From Streptomyces sp. NRRL WC-3626 (GTDB lineage: Bacteria > Actinomycetota > Actinomycetes > Streptomycetales > Streptomycetaceae): a stretch of 64,000 nucleotides of DNA. Location of the stretch: NCBI RefSeq assembly GCF_000718785.1, contig NZ_JOCA01000014.1, forward strand, positions 139,189 to 203,188, read 5' to 3'. The notes beneath the pieces were generated by a model that did not search any database, was not told the origin of the DNA, and saw only the letters and a program-made list of their open reading frames with translations. This document shows, piece after piece, positions 44,512 to 53,200 of the stretch; within the stretch, counting starts at the first letter, position 1; each line of letters opens with the position of its first letter. Position numbers and translations under genes: made by a program.

Positions 44512-45459
44512 TCAGCCGATGGAGACGCCCTTGGAGCGGAGGTAGGAGACCGGGTCCACGTCCGAGCCGTAGTTCGGGGTGGTGCGGATCTCGAAGTGCA
44601 GGTGCGGGCCGGTCACGTTGCCGGTCGCACCGGAGAGGCCGACCTGCTGGCCGGCGGTGACGGACTGTCCGGCCGAGACGGACAGCGAGGACAGGTGGGC
44701 GTACTGGGCGTAGTAGCCGTCGTTCAGCTTGACGACGACCTGGTTGCCGTACGCGCCGCCCCAGCCGGCGGAGACGACGGTGCCCGCGCCGACGGCCTTC
44801 AGGGAGGTGCCGGTCGGGACGCTGAAGTCGACACCGGTGTGGTAGCCGCTGGACCACATGCTGCCGGCCACCTTGTAGGCGGTGCCGAGGCCGCCGGCGC
44901 CGGGCACCGGGGAGCTGTAGGCGGAGGCGTTCGCGTTCTGCGCGGTGGTGTCCGGGGAGGACTGCTCGGCGGGCTGCTCGGCCGCCTTGGCGGCGGGCTT
45001 CGCGGCCTTCGGCGCGGCGGGCTTCGCCGGCGCCGGGGAGGACTGCTCCGGCGAAGAGGACTGCTTCGGCGCGCTCTTGGCGGCCGCGCCGTCGATGGAG
45101 AGCTTCAGACCGGGGTGGATGAGCGCCGGGTCGGCGCCGACGGCCTCGCGGTTGTCCGCGTAGAGCTGCTTCCAGCCACCGTCGATGTGCTGGGTCTCGG
45201 CGATCTTCGCGAGGTAGTCGCCGGCCTTCACGGTGTACGTGCGGGCCTCGTCGCCCTTTTCGGCGGTGGCCTGCCGGCTCACCACGGAAAGGGACTGGAC
45301 GGCCTTTTCGGGGGCGGCCGCCTCAGTGGCGGCGTACGCGCCGGTCGCGCCGAGAAGCGGCAGGGCCAGTGCGGCGCCGCCGGTGCCGGCGACGGCGACG
45401 GCGATGGAACGGGTGAAACGCTGTGCCGTGGTACGGCGGTGCTTACCCTTCGCGGGCAT
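44512..45459 (-). CDS. Secreted LysM-M23 cell-wall endopeptidase
   Basis: Exported peptidoglycan hydrolase of 315 residues. The signal peptide has a twin-Arg-containing basic N-region (KGKHRRTTAQRF) and ends near GAYAATEA. One LysM domain (about 73-121; TYTVKAGDYLAKIAETQHIDGGWKQLY...) binds glycan. An Ala/Pro/Lys/Ser-rich linker follows, then the M23 lytic domain (about 200-315) with HTGVDFSVPTG and HLHFEIRTT carrying the zinc ligands. It should cut peptide cross-bridges. It is preceded by a long leader with a c-di-AMP riboswitch, as known for Rpf and M23 hydrolases of Streptomyces. GGAGAGG lies upstream of the ATG. Confidence 0.94.
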   Translation of the reverse strand: MPAKGKHRRTTAQRFTRSIAVAVAGTGGAALALPLLGATGAYAATEAAAPEKAVQSLSVVSRQATAEKGDEARTYTVKAGDYLAKIAETQHIDGGWKQLYADNREAVGADPALIHPGLKLSIDGAAAKSAPKQSSSPEQSSPAPAKPAAPKAAKPAAKAAEQPAEQSSPDTTAQNANASAYSSPVPGAGGLGTAYKVAGSMWSSGYHTGVDFSVPTGTSLKAVGAGTVVSAGWGGAYGNQVVVKLNDGYYAQYAHLSSLSVSAGQSVTAGQQVGLSGATGNVTGPHLHFEIRTTPNYGSDVDPVSYLRSKGVSIG

Positions 45460-45474
45460 GTCGAATTCCTCTCC

Positions 45475-45650
45475 GGCGCCTACGAGGTGAGCTGTCGGGT
45501 TCGGGCTGGAGATGCCCGGCCGCATTGCCGCGCGGCTTAACCCCTAGCCGTTCCGGGAACCGGAACAGGCGGTCTTGCCTGTGGGTCCCCCGTTCCTGCC
45601 GTGCACGGGTATGTGTGTGCGGGGCTCCGGGCGGCGGCAGGATTAGGCGT
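45475..45650 (-). promoter_or_regulatory. Cyclic di-AMP riboswitch (ydaO/yuaA class)
   Basis: Read on the minus strand, the leader has the conserved blocks in order: CGCCTAATCCTGCC at the 5' end, GAACGGGGGACCCA, GGGGTTAAGCC, then GCCCGAACCCGACAGCTC and ACCTCGTAGGCG, which closes P1 against CGCCTA. These are the hallmark ydaO elements (GGGGGACCCA and CCGACAGCT.ACCTCGTA). It ends 15 bases before the M23 start, so c-di-AMP binding would repress the cell-wall hydrolase by termination or by masking the ribosome site. Known members in actinobacteria control rpf and nlpC/p60 genes. Confidence 0.93.
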
Positions 45651-45669
45651 CCGTCCGGATCGGTGGCGA

Positions 45670-45698
45670 ACGTAAGCGACCCGGACGCGAGGGGACAA
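45670..45698 (-). promoter_or_regulatory. Candidate promoter of the riboswitch transcript
   Basis: On the minus strand, TTGTCC (45698-45693) and TTACGT (45675-45670) are separated by 17 bases, and the -10 lies about 20 bases before the riboswitch P1 strand. Confidence 0.55.
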
Positions 45699-45927
45699 GC
45701 GCGGGTTCCCCGGGGGCGGGTTTTTCCGTGATCCAACAACGGAAAAGATCTCACCCAGCGTCAGCCGGGATTCCTTTTCCCTCATGAATTCCCTTGCCAC
45801 TCCAGAGAATTACGTGAACATGGCGATAACGCATCGTCACGAATATGACGGTGCTCACGCACCCCCTCCCCATCTCCCTTCCTTTCGGGGCGTGTTATGC
45901 CAAAGCCGCCCAAACGGACAGAACGCC
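45699..45927. other. Intergenic region between riboswitch promoter and GH36 gene
   Basis: Relatively AT-rich for this genome. It must contain the end of the GH36 transcript and upstream sequence of the peptidase promoter. I see no strong hairpin after the GH36 stop and no coding potential; GTCA-N6-TGAC at 45836-45849 is the only dyad noted. Confidence 0.4.
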
Positions 45928-48012
45928 CTAATCGGTCGATCGTTGGCGGCGGAAGCGGAGCACCGTGGCGTCCAGATCCCCCCGCAGCCCGGTGTGCAGT
46001 CCGTGGTGCAGCAGTACGGCACCCCGGTGCGTTTCACCCGTTTCGAGGCATTCGTACGTCGCCTGAGGGTCGAGTCCGCGCAGCCGGAGCGCCGGGACGG
46101 GTTCGCCGTAGTGCTGTGCCTGGAGGCACGCGAGGACGACGGTCTCGTCACCGAGGACGTACTGCACCGCACTGAGCCCGCCCTCCGGGGGCCGCAGCCG
46201 GTACTGGTCGCCACGCTGGACGAGCGGCCGGATCTCCTTGTAGAGCCCGACCCACTCCCGCGCCTCGGCGAGCTCCTCCCCGGTCCACCGGGCGAGGTCG
46301 CCGCCGACACCGAGCACCCCGGCCATGGCGCTGACGAACCGGAACCGCAGCGAGCTGACCCGTCCGTTGAGCATCACGTTCGGGCTGTCGGTGACCCAGG
46401 CCGCCATCACCCGCGCCGGGTGGACCTGGCTGAAGCCGTGCTGGATGGCGAGCCGGTCGAGCGGATCGGTGTTGTCCGAGGTCCACACCTGGTCGGTACG
46501 GGAGAGGACGCCCAGGTCGATCCGGCCGCCGCCGCCCGAGCAGGACTCGAAGGCCACGCCAGGATGGGCCGCCCGCAGCCGGTCGAGGAGCGCGTACAGC
46601 CCACGCACATGGTCCGTCCACAGCCGCTGCGGATACGGGTCGTCCGGCCAGCCGGCGTCGGTGAAGGAGCGGTTGAAGTCCCACTTCACATAGTCCACGG
46701 GAGCGCTGGAGAGCAGCCCGTCGAGCTGTTCCCAGAGGTACTCCCGGACGTCGTCCCGCGCGAGGTTGAGGACCAGTTGGTTGCGCAGCTCCGTACGCCG
46801 GCGGCCCTGCTGGAACTGCACCCAGTCGGGGTGCGCCCGGTAGAGATCGCTGTCGGGGTTGACCATCTCCGGCTCGACCCAGATGCCGAACCGCATCCCG
46901 AGTCCGTGCACATGGTCGGCGAGGGGCTTCAGACCGCCCGGGAAGCGGTCCGGGTTGGGCGTCCAGTCGCCGAGCCCGGCCCGGTCGCTCGTGCGGGCCC
47001 CGAACCAGCCGTCGTCGACGACGAACAGCTCGACGCCCAGCGCGGCGGCCCGCTCCGCGAGGGCCCGCTGCTGCTCCTCCGCGATGTCGAACTGGGTGGC
47101 CTCCCACGAGTTGAACAGCACCGGCCGGTCCCGGTCCGCGGCCGGGATCACATACGTCCGCTGATAGGCGTGCCAGGCACGGCTGGCGCCGCCGAAGCCG
47201 CCGTCGCTCCACAGACCGGCGAAGACCGGCGTGACGTACGTCTCGTCCGTGCCCAGCATCAGCAGGCCGGAGTCGTCGTGTCCCGCGCCGCCGGTGATCT
47301 GCACGCGCGCGTCGGGAAGCTGGGCGACGCCGATCCGCCAGGACCCGGACCAGCCCAACGCGCAGCCGTAGACCTCGCCGCGCTCCTCGGTGGCGTCGGT
47401 GTCGAGCGCGACCCAGGGCAGATGGTGGTGCCCGGTGTGGCCGCGGCGGCTGCCGATGACCTTCTCGCCATAGGTGAGCGGGGCGCGGGTCAGCCGGGAC
47501 TCGGCGGCCCAGCGGCCGTGCAGCTGGGACAGCCGCCAGTGCTCGCGCTCGGGCAGGGTCCAGGTCGCGGAGTCGGCGCGCAGGAGTTCGACGGCGGGGC
47601 CCCGGTTGCGCAGGGTCACCCAGCGTTCGATCACGTCGTCGCGCATCCGGTAGTGCAGGGTGACGGTCAGGTCGCCGTCGCGAAAGCGCAGGCGCAGTCC
47701 GCCGTCGTCGCTCTCGTGGCCGTCGAAGGTCCACTCGGTGCCGCGCCGTCCGTCGGCGGCGCGTACGGACAGGGCGGGCCGGGTGAAGCGCGGGCCGCCC
47801 TCGACCGGGTACTCCTCGCGCCCGTCCAGCCGGGACTCGAAGGAGCAGTGCTCCGGCATCGGACGGGTGGCGAGAGCCTCCGCGTCGGCGAGCGCGATCC
47901 TCGGACCCCAGTGCAGATGCACCAGCTCGTCACGGTCGGTGAGATGCAGCGCGTAGGCGCTGGCCGGCCCCGACAGGAGCCACGTACGACCGTTTTGGGA
48001 GACCTGCGTCAC
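45928..48012 (-). CDS. Alpha-galactosidase, GH36 family
   Basis: Cytoplasmic GH36 enzyme of 694 residues: N-terminal beta-supersandwich (about 1-290), a catalytic (beta/alpha)8 barrel with nucleophile Asp445 in YVKWDFNRSF and acid/base Asp513 in TSDNTDPLDR, and a C-terminal beta domain. FNSWEATQFDI and VVDDGWFGARTSD are family blocks, as is ESCSGGGGRIDLG. It would release galactose from raffinose-type oligosaccharides. The start is a GTG at 48012, five bases after TTGGAGG; an upstream ATG at 48060 lacks such a site. It is divergent from the phosphatase gene. Confidence 0.95.
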   Translation of the reverse strand: MTQVSQNGRTWLLSGPASAYALHLTDRDELVHLHWGPRIALADAEALATRPMPEHCSFESRLDGREEYPVEGGPRFTRPALSVRAADGRRGTEWTFDGHESDDGGLRLRFRDGDLTVTLHYRMRDDVIERWVTLRNRGPAVELLRADSATWTLPEREHWRLSQLHGRWAAESRLTRAPLTYGEKVIGSRRGHTGHHHLPWVALDTDATEERGEVYGCALGWSGSWRIGVAQLPDARVQITGGAGHDDSGLLMLGTDETYVTPVFAGLWSDGGFGGASRAWHAYQRTYVIPAADRDRPVLFNSWEATQFDIAEEQQRALAERAAALGVELFVVDDGWFGARTSDRAGLGDWTPNPDRFPGGLKPLADHVHGLGMRFGIWVEPEMVNPDSDLYRAHPDWVQFQQGRRRTELRNQLVLNLARDDVREYLWEQLDGLLSSAPVDYVKWDFNRSFTDAGWPDDPYPQRLWTDHVRGLYALLDRLRAAHPGVAFESCSGGGGRIDLGVLSRTDQVWTSDNTDPLDRLAIQHGFSQVHPARVMAAWVTDSPNVMLNGRVSSLRFRFVSAMAGVLGVGGDLARWTGEELAEAREWVGLYKEIRPLVQRGDQYRLRPPEGGLSAVQYVLGDETVVLACLQAQHYGEPVPALRLRGLDPQATYECLETGETHRGAVLLHHGLHTGLRGDLDATVLRFRRQRSTD

Positions 48013-48139
48013 CCGAACCTCCAACAGACCCGAACAGATGCGATCAGACACCAACATCATCGGGGATATGGGGGCGGCCGGGCAATGCCTGTGGACAACT
48101 CATTGGCCCAGGCAGGCATGTCGTATCGTCGAGGCGTGC

Positions 48140-48161
48140 CCGTCGGCGAGCCCGCCGACGG
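48140..48161 (+). other. Leader hairpin ahead of the phosphatase gene
   Basis: CCGTCGGC (48140-48147) pairs with GCCGACGG (48154-48161) with a six-base loop, 24 bases before the GTG start. It lies in the probable 5' leader and could affect translation. Confidence 0.4.
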
Positions 48162-48185
48162 CGCCGCGAGTGGGAGGAGTCCTTC

Positions 48186-48983
48186 GTGACGCAGCAGGTG
48201 CCGTCGACCGAACCCGAGCTGGCCGGAGTGCGCAACTTCCGCGACGTGGGCGGGCTGCCGACCGTCGACGGTCGGCGGGTGCGCCACGGGGTGCTGTTCC
48301 GCAGCGGGCATCTCGCGCACGCGACCGCCGAGGACGCCGCCTTCCTCTCCTCCCTCGGACTGCACACGGTCTTCGACTTCCGCAACGCGGCCGACCAGAA
48401 GCTGGAGGGGCCGGACGTCGCGCTGCCGGGCGTGCGCAATGTGAACCTGCCGCTGAGCGACCCGGCCGACGGCGCCGAGTTCTGGAAGATGGTCCGCGAC
48501 GGCGATCTGGAGCAGCTGCGCTCGATCCTCGACGACGGCAAGGGCGCGGACCGGATGATCAGCTCCTACCGTCTGATCGTCAAGGAGCGCACCGCCGAGC
48601 ACTCCCGTGTGCTGCGCTCGCTCGCCGAGGACAGCGTGCCCGCGCTGATGCACTGCGCGGCCGGCAAGGACCGCGCGGGGCTGTCGGTGGCGGTGACGCT
48701 GCTCGCGGTGGGTGTCGAGCGCGACGCGATCCTCGCCGACTATCTGAAGTCCAACGAGAAGCACCGGCGCTACAAGGTGCGGCGCAGCGGCAGCTCCGCC
48801 TCGGCCTACTCCCCCGAGGTGATGGAGCTGCTCAGCCCGCTGTTCGACGCGCGCGCGGAGTATCTGTCGGCGGCCTTCGAGACGGTCGAGGAGACCTGGG
48901 GCGGGGTCGAGCCGTATCTGGAGAAGGGGCTCGGACTCACCCCCGAGGCCCGGGAGCGGCTGCGTGAACGCCTGCTCGACTGA
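48186..48983 (+). CDS. Tyrosine-protein phosphatase (LipA/PtpB-type)
   Basis: Protein-tyrosine/lipid phosphatase of 265 residues related to mycobacterial PtpB. The N-terminal NFRDVGGLPTVDGRRVRHGVLFRSGHL is the family signature, and the P-loop is HCAAGKDRAGLS with Cys about residue 158 and Arg about 164; the Lys-Asp in the loop is typical of this dual-specificity group. The C-terminus is helical with a flexible Ser-rich loop (RRSGSSASAYSPEV). The GTG start follows GTGGGAGGAGTCC. It is divergent from the GH36 gene. The target is unknown. Confidence 0.92.
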   Translation: MTQQVPSTEPELAGVRNFRDVGGLPTVDGRRVRHGVLFRSGHLAHATAEDAAFLSSLGLHTVFDFRNAADQKLEGPDVALPGVRNVNLPLSDPADGAEFWKMVRDGDLEQLRSILDDGKGADRMISSYRLIVKERTAEHSRVLRSLAEDSVPALMHCAAGKDRAGLSVAVTLLAVGVERDAILADYLKSNEKHRRYKVRRSGSSASAYSPEVMELLSPLFDARAEYLSAAFETVEETWGGVEPYLEKGLGLTPEARERLRERLLD

Positions 48984-49028
48984 TACGCGGCCCGAGGCCG
49001 GGGCCGGTACGAGGGCCGGGGCGGGCGG

Positions 49029-49157
49029 TTACTTCTTCGGAGCCACCTCGAAGAGGAAGTAGATGAAGGCCGCGAAGAGGTGCCCCACGACCACGTAGAC
49101 GAACAACCGCACCCACAGGGCCCGGGGGAGCTTCTCTTCCATGTCACGGCCGGTCAT
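49029..49157 (-). CDS. 42-residue single-span membrane protein coupled to the XRE-cupin gene
   Basis: Very small protein: MTGRDMEEKLPRALWVRLFV opens it, then one hydrophobic span (VRLFVYVVVGHLFAAFIYFLF) and the tail EVAPKK, so it is N-in or N-out bitopic with basic residues at the C-terminal end. It resembles the DUF6126-type small proteins that accompany XRE-cupin regulators in Streptomyces. The ATG overlaps the regulator stop by four bases (ATGA), which strongly supports it being real despite its size. Function is unknown; it could tether or sense for the regulator. Confidence 0.72.
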   Translation of the reverse strand: MTGRDMEEKLPRALWVRLFVYVVVGHLFAAFIYFLFEVAPKK

Positions 49158-49777
49158 GTCGTATCTCCGTGGATCGGGCCCAGGCACAGGGCGGCCGTGG
49201 GACTCTGCAGCAGGGTGTGGACGAACAGCAGCTCGACCCCGTCGGGGTCGGACGCGGCGATACGGTGCGGGGTCAGCGAGTCGAAGTGCGCGCTGTCCCC
49301 CGGGCCGAGGCGGTGCAGGGTGTCCCCGAGGCGCAGCCGCAGCCGCCCCCTGAGGACGTAGAGCCATTCCTCGCCGGGGTGGACGCGCACGATGTCGCCC
49401 TGGGAGCCGTGCGGCACGCGGACCCGCAGGGCCTGCATACCGCGTCCGGCGGCACCCGCCTGCCAGTACGTCCAGCCACCGGCCTCCGTGGACTCCATGT
49501 CGTCCGCGCGCACCACGGGGTCCCGGTCGGCGGCCGTCTCACCGAGCAGGTCGGAGACCGTCGTACCGTAGATGCGGGCGAGGGAGAGCAGCATCGGCAG
49601 CGAGGGCTGGCGCTGCCCGGTCTCCAGCCGGGAGAGGTGGGCCGGCGACAGACCGGCCTCCCGGGCGGCGGCCTCCAGGGTGAGGGAGGCGCGTCGCCGC
49701 AGGGCGCGCAGCTGTGGCGCGACCACGGGGAGCGCGCCGGCCGGTTCGGCCGGCGGCCCTGTGTCGGAGGAGCTCAT
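49154..49777 (-). CDS. XRE-family regulator with C-terminal cupin
   Basis: Regulator of 207 residues. The N-terminal HTH_XRE domain is LRALRRRASLTLEAAAREAGLSPAHLSRLETGQRQPSLPMLLSLARIYGTTVSDLL (about 23-78). The cupin (about 120-185) includes VHPGEEWLYVLRGRLRLRLGD and HRLGPGDSAHFDSLTPHRI; it lacks the first HxH pair of metal cupins, so it probably binds a ligand without metal. The class includes PuuR and SutR. The ATG at 49777 is used. Two operator-like dyads lie just upstream, and a membrane microprotein gene overlaps its 3' end. Confidence 0.9.
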   Translation of the reverse strand: MSSSDTGPPAEPAGALPVVAPQLRALRRRASLTLEAAAREAGLSPAHLSRLETGQRQPSLPMLLSLARIYGTTVSDLLGETAADRDPVVRADDMESTEAGGWTYWQAGAAGRGMQALRVRVPHGSQGDIVRVHPGEEWLYVLRGRLRLRLGDTLHRLGPGDSAHFDSLTPHRIAASDPDGVELLFVHTLLQSPTAALCLGPIHGDTT

Positions 49778-49797
49778 GCCTCCATTCAGCCCCGGAT

Positions 49798-49832
49798 TTG
49801 CCTCGCGGGCAAGTTTCTTGCCTCTGTGGCAA
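49798..49832. promoter_or_regulatory. Twin TTGCC-N5-GGCAA operators
   Basis: Two perfect 15-bp dyads occur at 49798-49812 and 49818-49832, with centres 20 bp apart (two helical turns). They fill the 66-base gap between the aminotransferase stop and the XRE-cupin start, and fit cooperative autoregulation. Confidence 0.75.
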
Positions 49833-49843
49833 ACCGGGCGGCT

Positions 49844-51259
49844 TCAGCGATCGGCGACCGCCTGCTTCACCAGTGTCCTGCCGAACTCCCACACCAGTCC
49901 GCCGTCGTGCGCGTCGTCCATCACCGCGGTGAAGGCGTCCACGAACCGCTGTACGTCCTCCTCGTCGATGACCAGCGGCGGAATCAGCTTGATCACCTCC
50001 ATGTGGTCACCGGAGACCTGGGTGAGGATGCGGTGCCGCTGCAGCAGCGGTACGACCACCATCTGCGCGAAGAGTCCCTTGCGGGCGGCCTGGAGCATGG
50101 CCCAGCGGGAGCGCAGCCGCAGCGAGCGGGGCCGGCCGAACTCGATGCCGATCATCAGGCCCCGGCCGCGGACGTCGGCGAGCAGCTCGTACCTGTCGGT
50201 CAGCGCGGCCAGCCGGGTGCGCAGCAGATCGCCGGTGCGCCGGGCGTGGGCGACGGTCCCCTCCTTCTCCATGACCGACAGCACCGCGAGGCCCGCCGCC
50301 ATGGCCTGGGCGTTCGCCCCGAAGCTGGCCGAGTGGACCAGCACCCGGTCCATCGAGGAGTACACCTTCTTGAAGATCCAGTCCTTGCCGAGGGTGGCGC
50401 CCACCGGTACGTAGCCGCCGGAGAGCGCCTTGGCGACGCACACCAGATCGGGTTCGACGCCCTGCTCGTGCTGGTAGGCGTAGAAGTCGCCGGTGCGGCC
50501 GAGGCCGGTCTGCACCTCGTCGGCGATCAGCAGCGCCTTGTGCCGGTGCAGCAGCTCCTGAGCGGCCCGCAGATAGCCGGGCGGGGACTCGTGCACGCCC
50601 TTGCCCTGGATGGGCTCCACGATCAGGGCCGCCACGTCCTGCCTGCGCAGCTCCCTCTCCAGCGCGTCGAGGTCGCCGAGGGGGACGGCCGTGTCGGGCA
50701 GCAGCGGGGCGAAGCCGTCCCGGAAGCCGGACTCGCCGTTGACGGAGAGGGAGCCGGTGGTCAGCCCGTGGAAGGCGTGCTCGCAGTACAGGACGCGCGG
50801 TCTGCCGGTCGCGAACCGGGCGAACTTCAGGGCGCCTTCGACCGCCTCGGTGCCACTGTTGCCGAAGAACACCCGGTCCAGATGGGGGCTGTGGGCGAGC
50901 AGCCGCTCGGCCAGCAGGCCGGGCAGCGGCTGGCAGTCGAAGCGGGTGAGGTCGGCGAGGGAGGCGTCCAGGACGTCGTGCAGCGCCTTGCGGACGACGG
51001 GGTGGTGGCGGCCCAGGCCCATCACCCCGAATCCGGCGAGCATGTCCAGGTGGTCGTTGCCGTCGGCGTCCCAGAAGTGGGCGCCCTCGGCACGCTCGTA
51101 GACCTTGTCGAAGCCGATGGTGTGCAGCATGCGCGGGAGCTGGTGGTTGAGGTACCGGCTGTGCAGCTCGTAGCGCTCGGCTCCGCGTTCGGCCAGCAGT
51201 GCGCCGAGGTCGAAGTCTCCGGTTCCGGACGGCGCCGGCGCCGACTCCGCGGTGGTCAT
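49844..51259 (-). CDS. Class III aminotransferase of the hopanoid cluster (HpnO-like)
   Basis: PLP-dependent class III aminotransferase of 471 residues: [17 protein letters not shown], then [18 protein letters not shown] and [20 protein letters not shown] bind the cofactor, and the Schiff-base Lys is in [18 protein letters not shown]. It is the last gene of the hopanoid operon and overlaps dxs by four bases. This position matches the aminotransferase proposed to make aminobacteriohopanetriol, so HpnO is the best guess; related ornithine and 4-aminobutyrate enzymes cannot be excluded by sequence alone. Confidence 0.87.
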   Translation of the reverse strand: MTTAESAPAPSGTGDFDLGALLAERGAERYELHSRYLNHQLPRMLHTIGFDKVYERAEGAHFWDADGNDHLDMLAGFGVMGLGRHHPVVRKALHDVLDASLADLTRFDCQPLPGLLAERLLAHSPHLDRVFFGNSGTEAVEGALKFARFATGRPRVLYCEHAFHGLTTGSLSVNGESGFRDGFAPLLPDTAVPLGDLDALERELRRQDVAALIVEPIQGKGVHESPPGYLRAAQELLHRHKALLIADEVQTGLGRTGDFYAYQHEQGVEPDLVCVAKALSGGYVPVGATLGKDWIFKKVYSSMDRVLVHSASFGANAQAMAAGLAVLSVMEKEGTVAHARRTGDLLRTRLAALTDRYELLADVRGRGLMIGIEFGRPRSLRLRSRWAMLQAARKGLFAQMVVVPLLQRHRILTQVSGDHMEVIKLIPPLVIDEEDVQRFVDAFTAVMDDAHDGGLVWEFGRTLVKQAVADR

Positions 51260-53169
51260 GCCTGATGCTCCTGTGGGTCCTGGGACTGTTTCGCGAGATG
51301 GTCCCCGACGGCGAGGCTCGCGCTGATCCGTCCGGCGATCTCGACGGGGGTGAGGCCGATGTCCGCGAGCACCTCGCCGCGCTTGGCGTGCGGGAGGAAC
51401 TGCTCCGGGATGCCGAACCGCCGTACGGGTACGTCCACTTCGGCGTCGCCCAATGCCAGCGCCACCGCCGAACCGACGCCTGCCGCACGGCTGTTGTCCT
51501 CGACGACGGCCACCATCCGGTGTTCGGCGGCCAGTTCCGGAAGGGCGGGATCGACGGGTTTGACCCAGCGGGGGTCGACCACCGTGCAGCGGATGCCGCG
51601 TGCTTCGAGCAGTCCGGCGGTCTGGAGGCAGACCGGGGCCATCACACCGACGGCCACCAGGAGCACCTCGGCCCCGGCGGTCCGGTGCAGAACATCCATG
51701 CCGCCGGCCCGGTCGAGGGCGGGGATCGCCGGGCCCACGGACTCCTTGGGGAATCTGAGCAGGGTGGGCGCGTCGTCGACGGCGACCGCCTCGCGCAGCT
51801 GGGCACGGAGCTGGTCGGCGTCGCGGGGCGCGGCGATGCGCAGTCCGGGGACGACCTGGAGGACGGACATGTCCCACATGCCGTTGTGCGAGGGCCCGTC
51901 GGCGCCGGTGACACCGGCCCGGTCCAGGACGAAGGTCACCCCGCAGCGGTGCAGCGCCACGTCCATCAGCAGCTGGTCGAAGGCGCGGTTGAGGAAGGTG
52001 GCGTAGACGGCGACGACCGGGTGCAGGCCGCCGGTCGCGAGGCCCGCCGCGGACACGGCCGCGTGCTGCTCGGCGATGCCGACGTCCCACACCCGGTCCG
52101 GGAACCGTTCGGCGAAGCCGCCCAGGCCGACCGGGTGCAGCATGGCGGCGGTTATCGCCACCACGTCCTCGCGCTCCTCACCGATCCGGACGAACTCCTC
52201 GCCGAACACGGAGGTCCAGGACGGGCCGCCGGACGGTGCCAGCGGCGCGCAGGTGAGGGGGTCCATCACCCCGACGGTGTGGAAGTGGTCCTCCTCGTGG
52301 GCGAGGGCGGGTTCGTAGCCGCGGCCCTTCTCGGTGAGGCAGTGGACCAGGACGGGGCCGTGGAAGCGTTTGGCGCGGCGCAGCGCGGACTCCACCGCCT
52401 TGATGTCGTGTCCGTCGATGGGGCCGACGTACTTCAGGCCCAGGTCCTCGAAGAGGCCCTGCGGGGCGAAGGCGTCCTTGAAGCCCTTCTTCGCGCCGTG
52501 CAGCGCCTCGTAGACGGTGCGGCCGATCACCGGGGTGCGCTGGAGTACGTCCTTGCCCCAGGCCAGCACCCGTTCGTAGCCGTCGGTCGTACGCAGGGTG
52601 GCGAGGTGGTTGGCGAGGCCGCCGATGGTGGGGGCGTAGGAGCGCTCGTTGTCGTTGACGACGACGATCAGCGGCCGGTCCTTGGCGGCGGCGATGTTGT
52701 TCAGTGCCTCCCAGGCCATGCCGCCGGTGAGCGCGCCGTCGCCGATCACCGCGACGACATGGCCGCCCGCGCCGCGCACCTGGCGGGCCTTGGCGAGTCC
52801 GTCGGCCCATCCCAGGGCGGTGGAGGCGTGGCTGTTCTCGATGACGTCGTGCTCGGACTCCTCGCGCGAGGGGTAGCCGGAGAGTCCGCCCTTGCCGCGC
52901 AGTTTGGAGAAGTCCTGACGTCCGGTCAGGAGTTTGTGGACGTAGCTCTGGTGACCGGTGTCCCACAGGACGCGGTCGACGGGCGACTCGAAAACCCGGT
53001 GCAGGGCGACGGTCAGTTCCACCACGCCCAGGTTGGGTCCGAGATGGCCGCCGGTCCTGGCGACCGCCTGCACCAGGAACTCCCTGATCTCGTGGGACAG
53101 TTGTCCGAGTTCCGCCTCGGACAACGCCTTCAGGTCGCGTGGTTGCCGGATGTTCTCCAGGATCGTCAC
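51256..53169 (-). CDS. dxs: 1-deoxy-D-xylulose-5-phosphate synthase
   Basis: Thiamine-diphosphate enzyme of 637 residues, full length for DXS, joining pyruvate and glyceraldehyde 3-phosphate at the start of the MEP isoprenoid pathway. The TPP/Mg motif is [16 protein letters not shown] with [15 protein letters not shown] following; the central pyrimidine domain carries [16 protein letters not shown] and [15 protein letters not shown], and the C-terminal transketolase domain is complete. A GTG start at 53169 is used. Its inclusion in the hopanoid operon supplies precursor flux dedicated to squalene; a second dxs elsewhere in the genome would be usual. Confidence 0.95.
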   Translation of the reverse strand: MTILENIRQPRDLKALSEAELGQLSHEIREFLVQAVARTGGHLGPNLGVVELTVALHRVFESPVDRVLWDTGHQSYVHKLLTGRQDFSKLRGKGGLSGYPSREESEHDVIENSHASTALGWADGLAKARQVRGAGGHVVAVIGDGALTGGMAWEALNNIAAAKDRPLIVVVNDNERSYAPTIGGLANHLATLRTTDGYERVLAWGKDVLQRTPVIGRTVYEALHGAKKGFKDAFAPQGLFEDLGLKYVGPIDGHDIKAVESALRRAKRFHGPVLVHCLTEKGRGYEPALAHEEDHFHTVGVMDPLTCAPLAPSGGPSWTSVFGEEFVRIGEEREDVVAITAAMLHPVGLGGFAERFPDRVWDVGIAEQHAAVSAAGLATGGLHPVVAVYATFLNRAFDQLLMDVALHRCGVTFVLDRAGVTGADGPSHNGMWDMSVLQVVPGLRIAAPRDADQLRAQLREAVAVDDAPTLLRFPKESVGPAIPALDRAGGMDVLHRTAGAEVLLVAVGVMAPVCLQTAGLLEARGIRCTVVDPRWVKPVDPALPELAAEHRMVAVVEDNSRAAGVGSAVALALGDAEVDVPVRRFGIPEQFLPHAKRGEVLADIGLTPVEIAGRISASLAVGDHLAKQSQDPQEHQA

Positions 53170-53200
53170 GCTCTGGCCCCCTTCGAAGATGCCGTGCTGT

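Noticed and set aside
45784..48189. Plus-strand frame of about 800 codons opposite the GH36 gene
   Set aside because: Antisense to a gene with both catalytic Asp residues; no recognisable domain.
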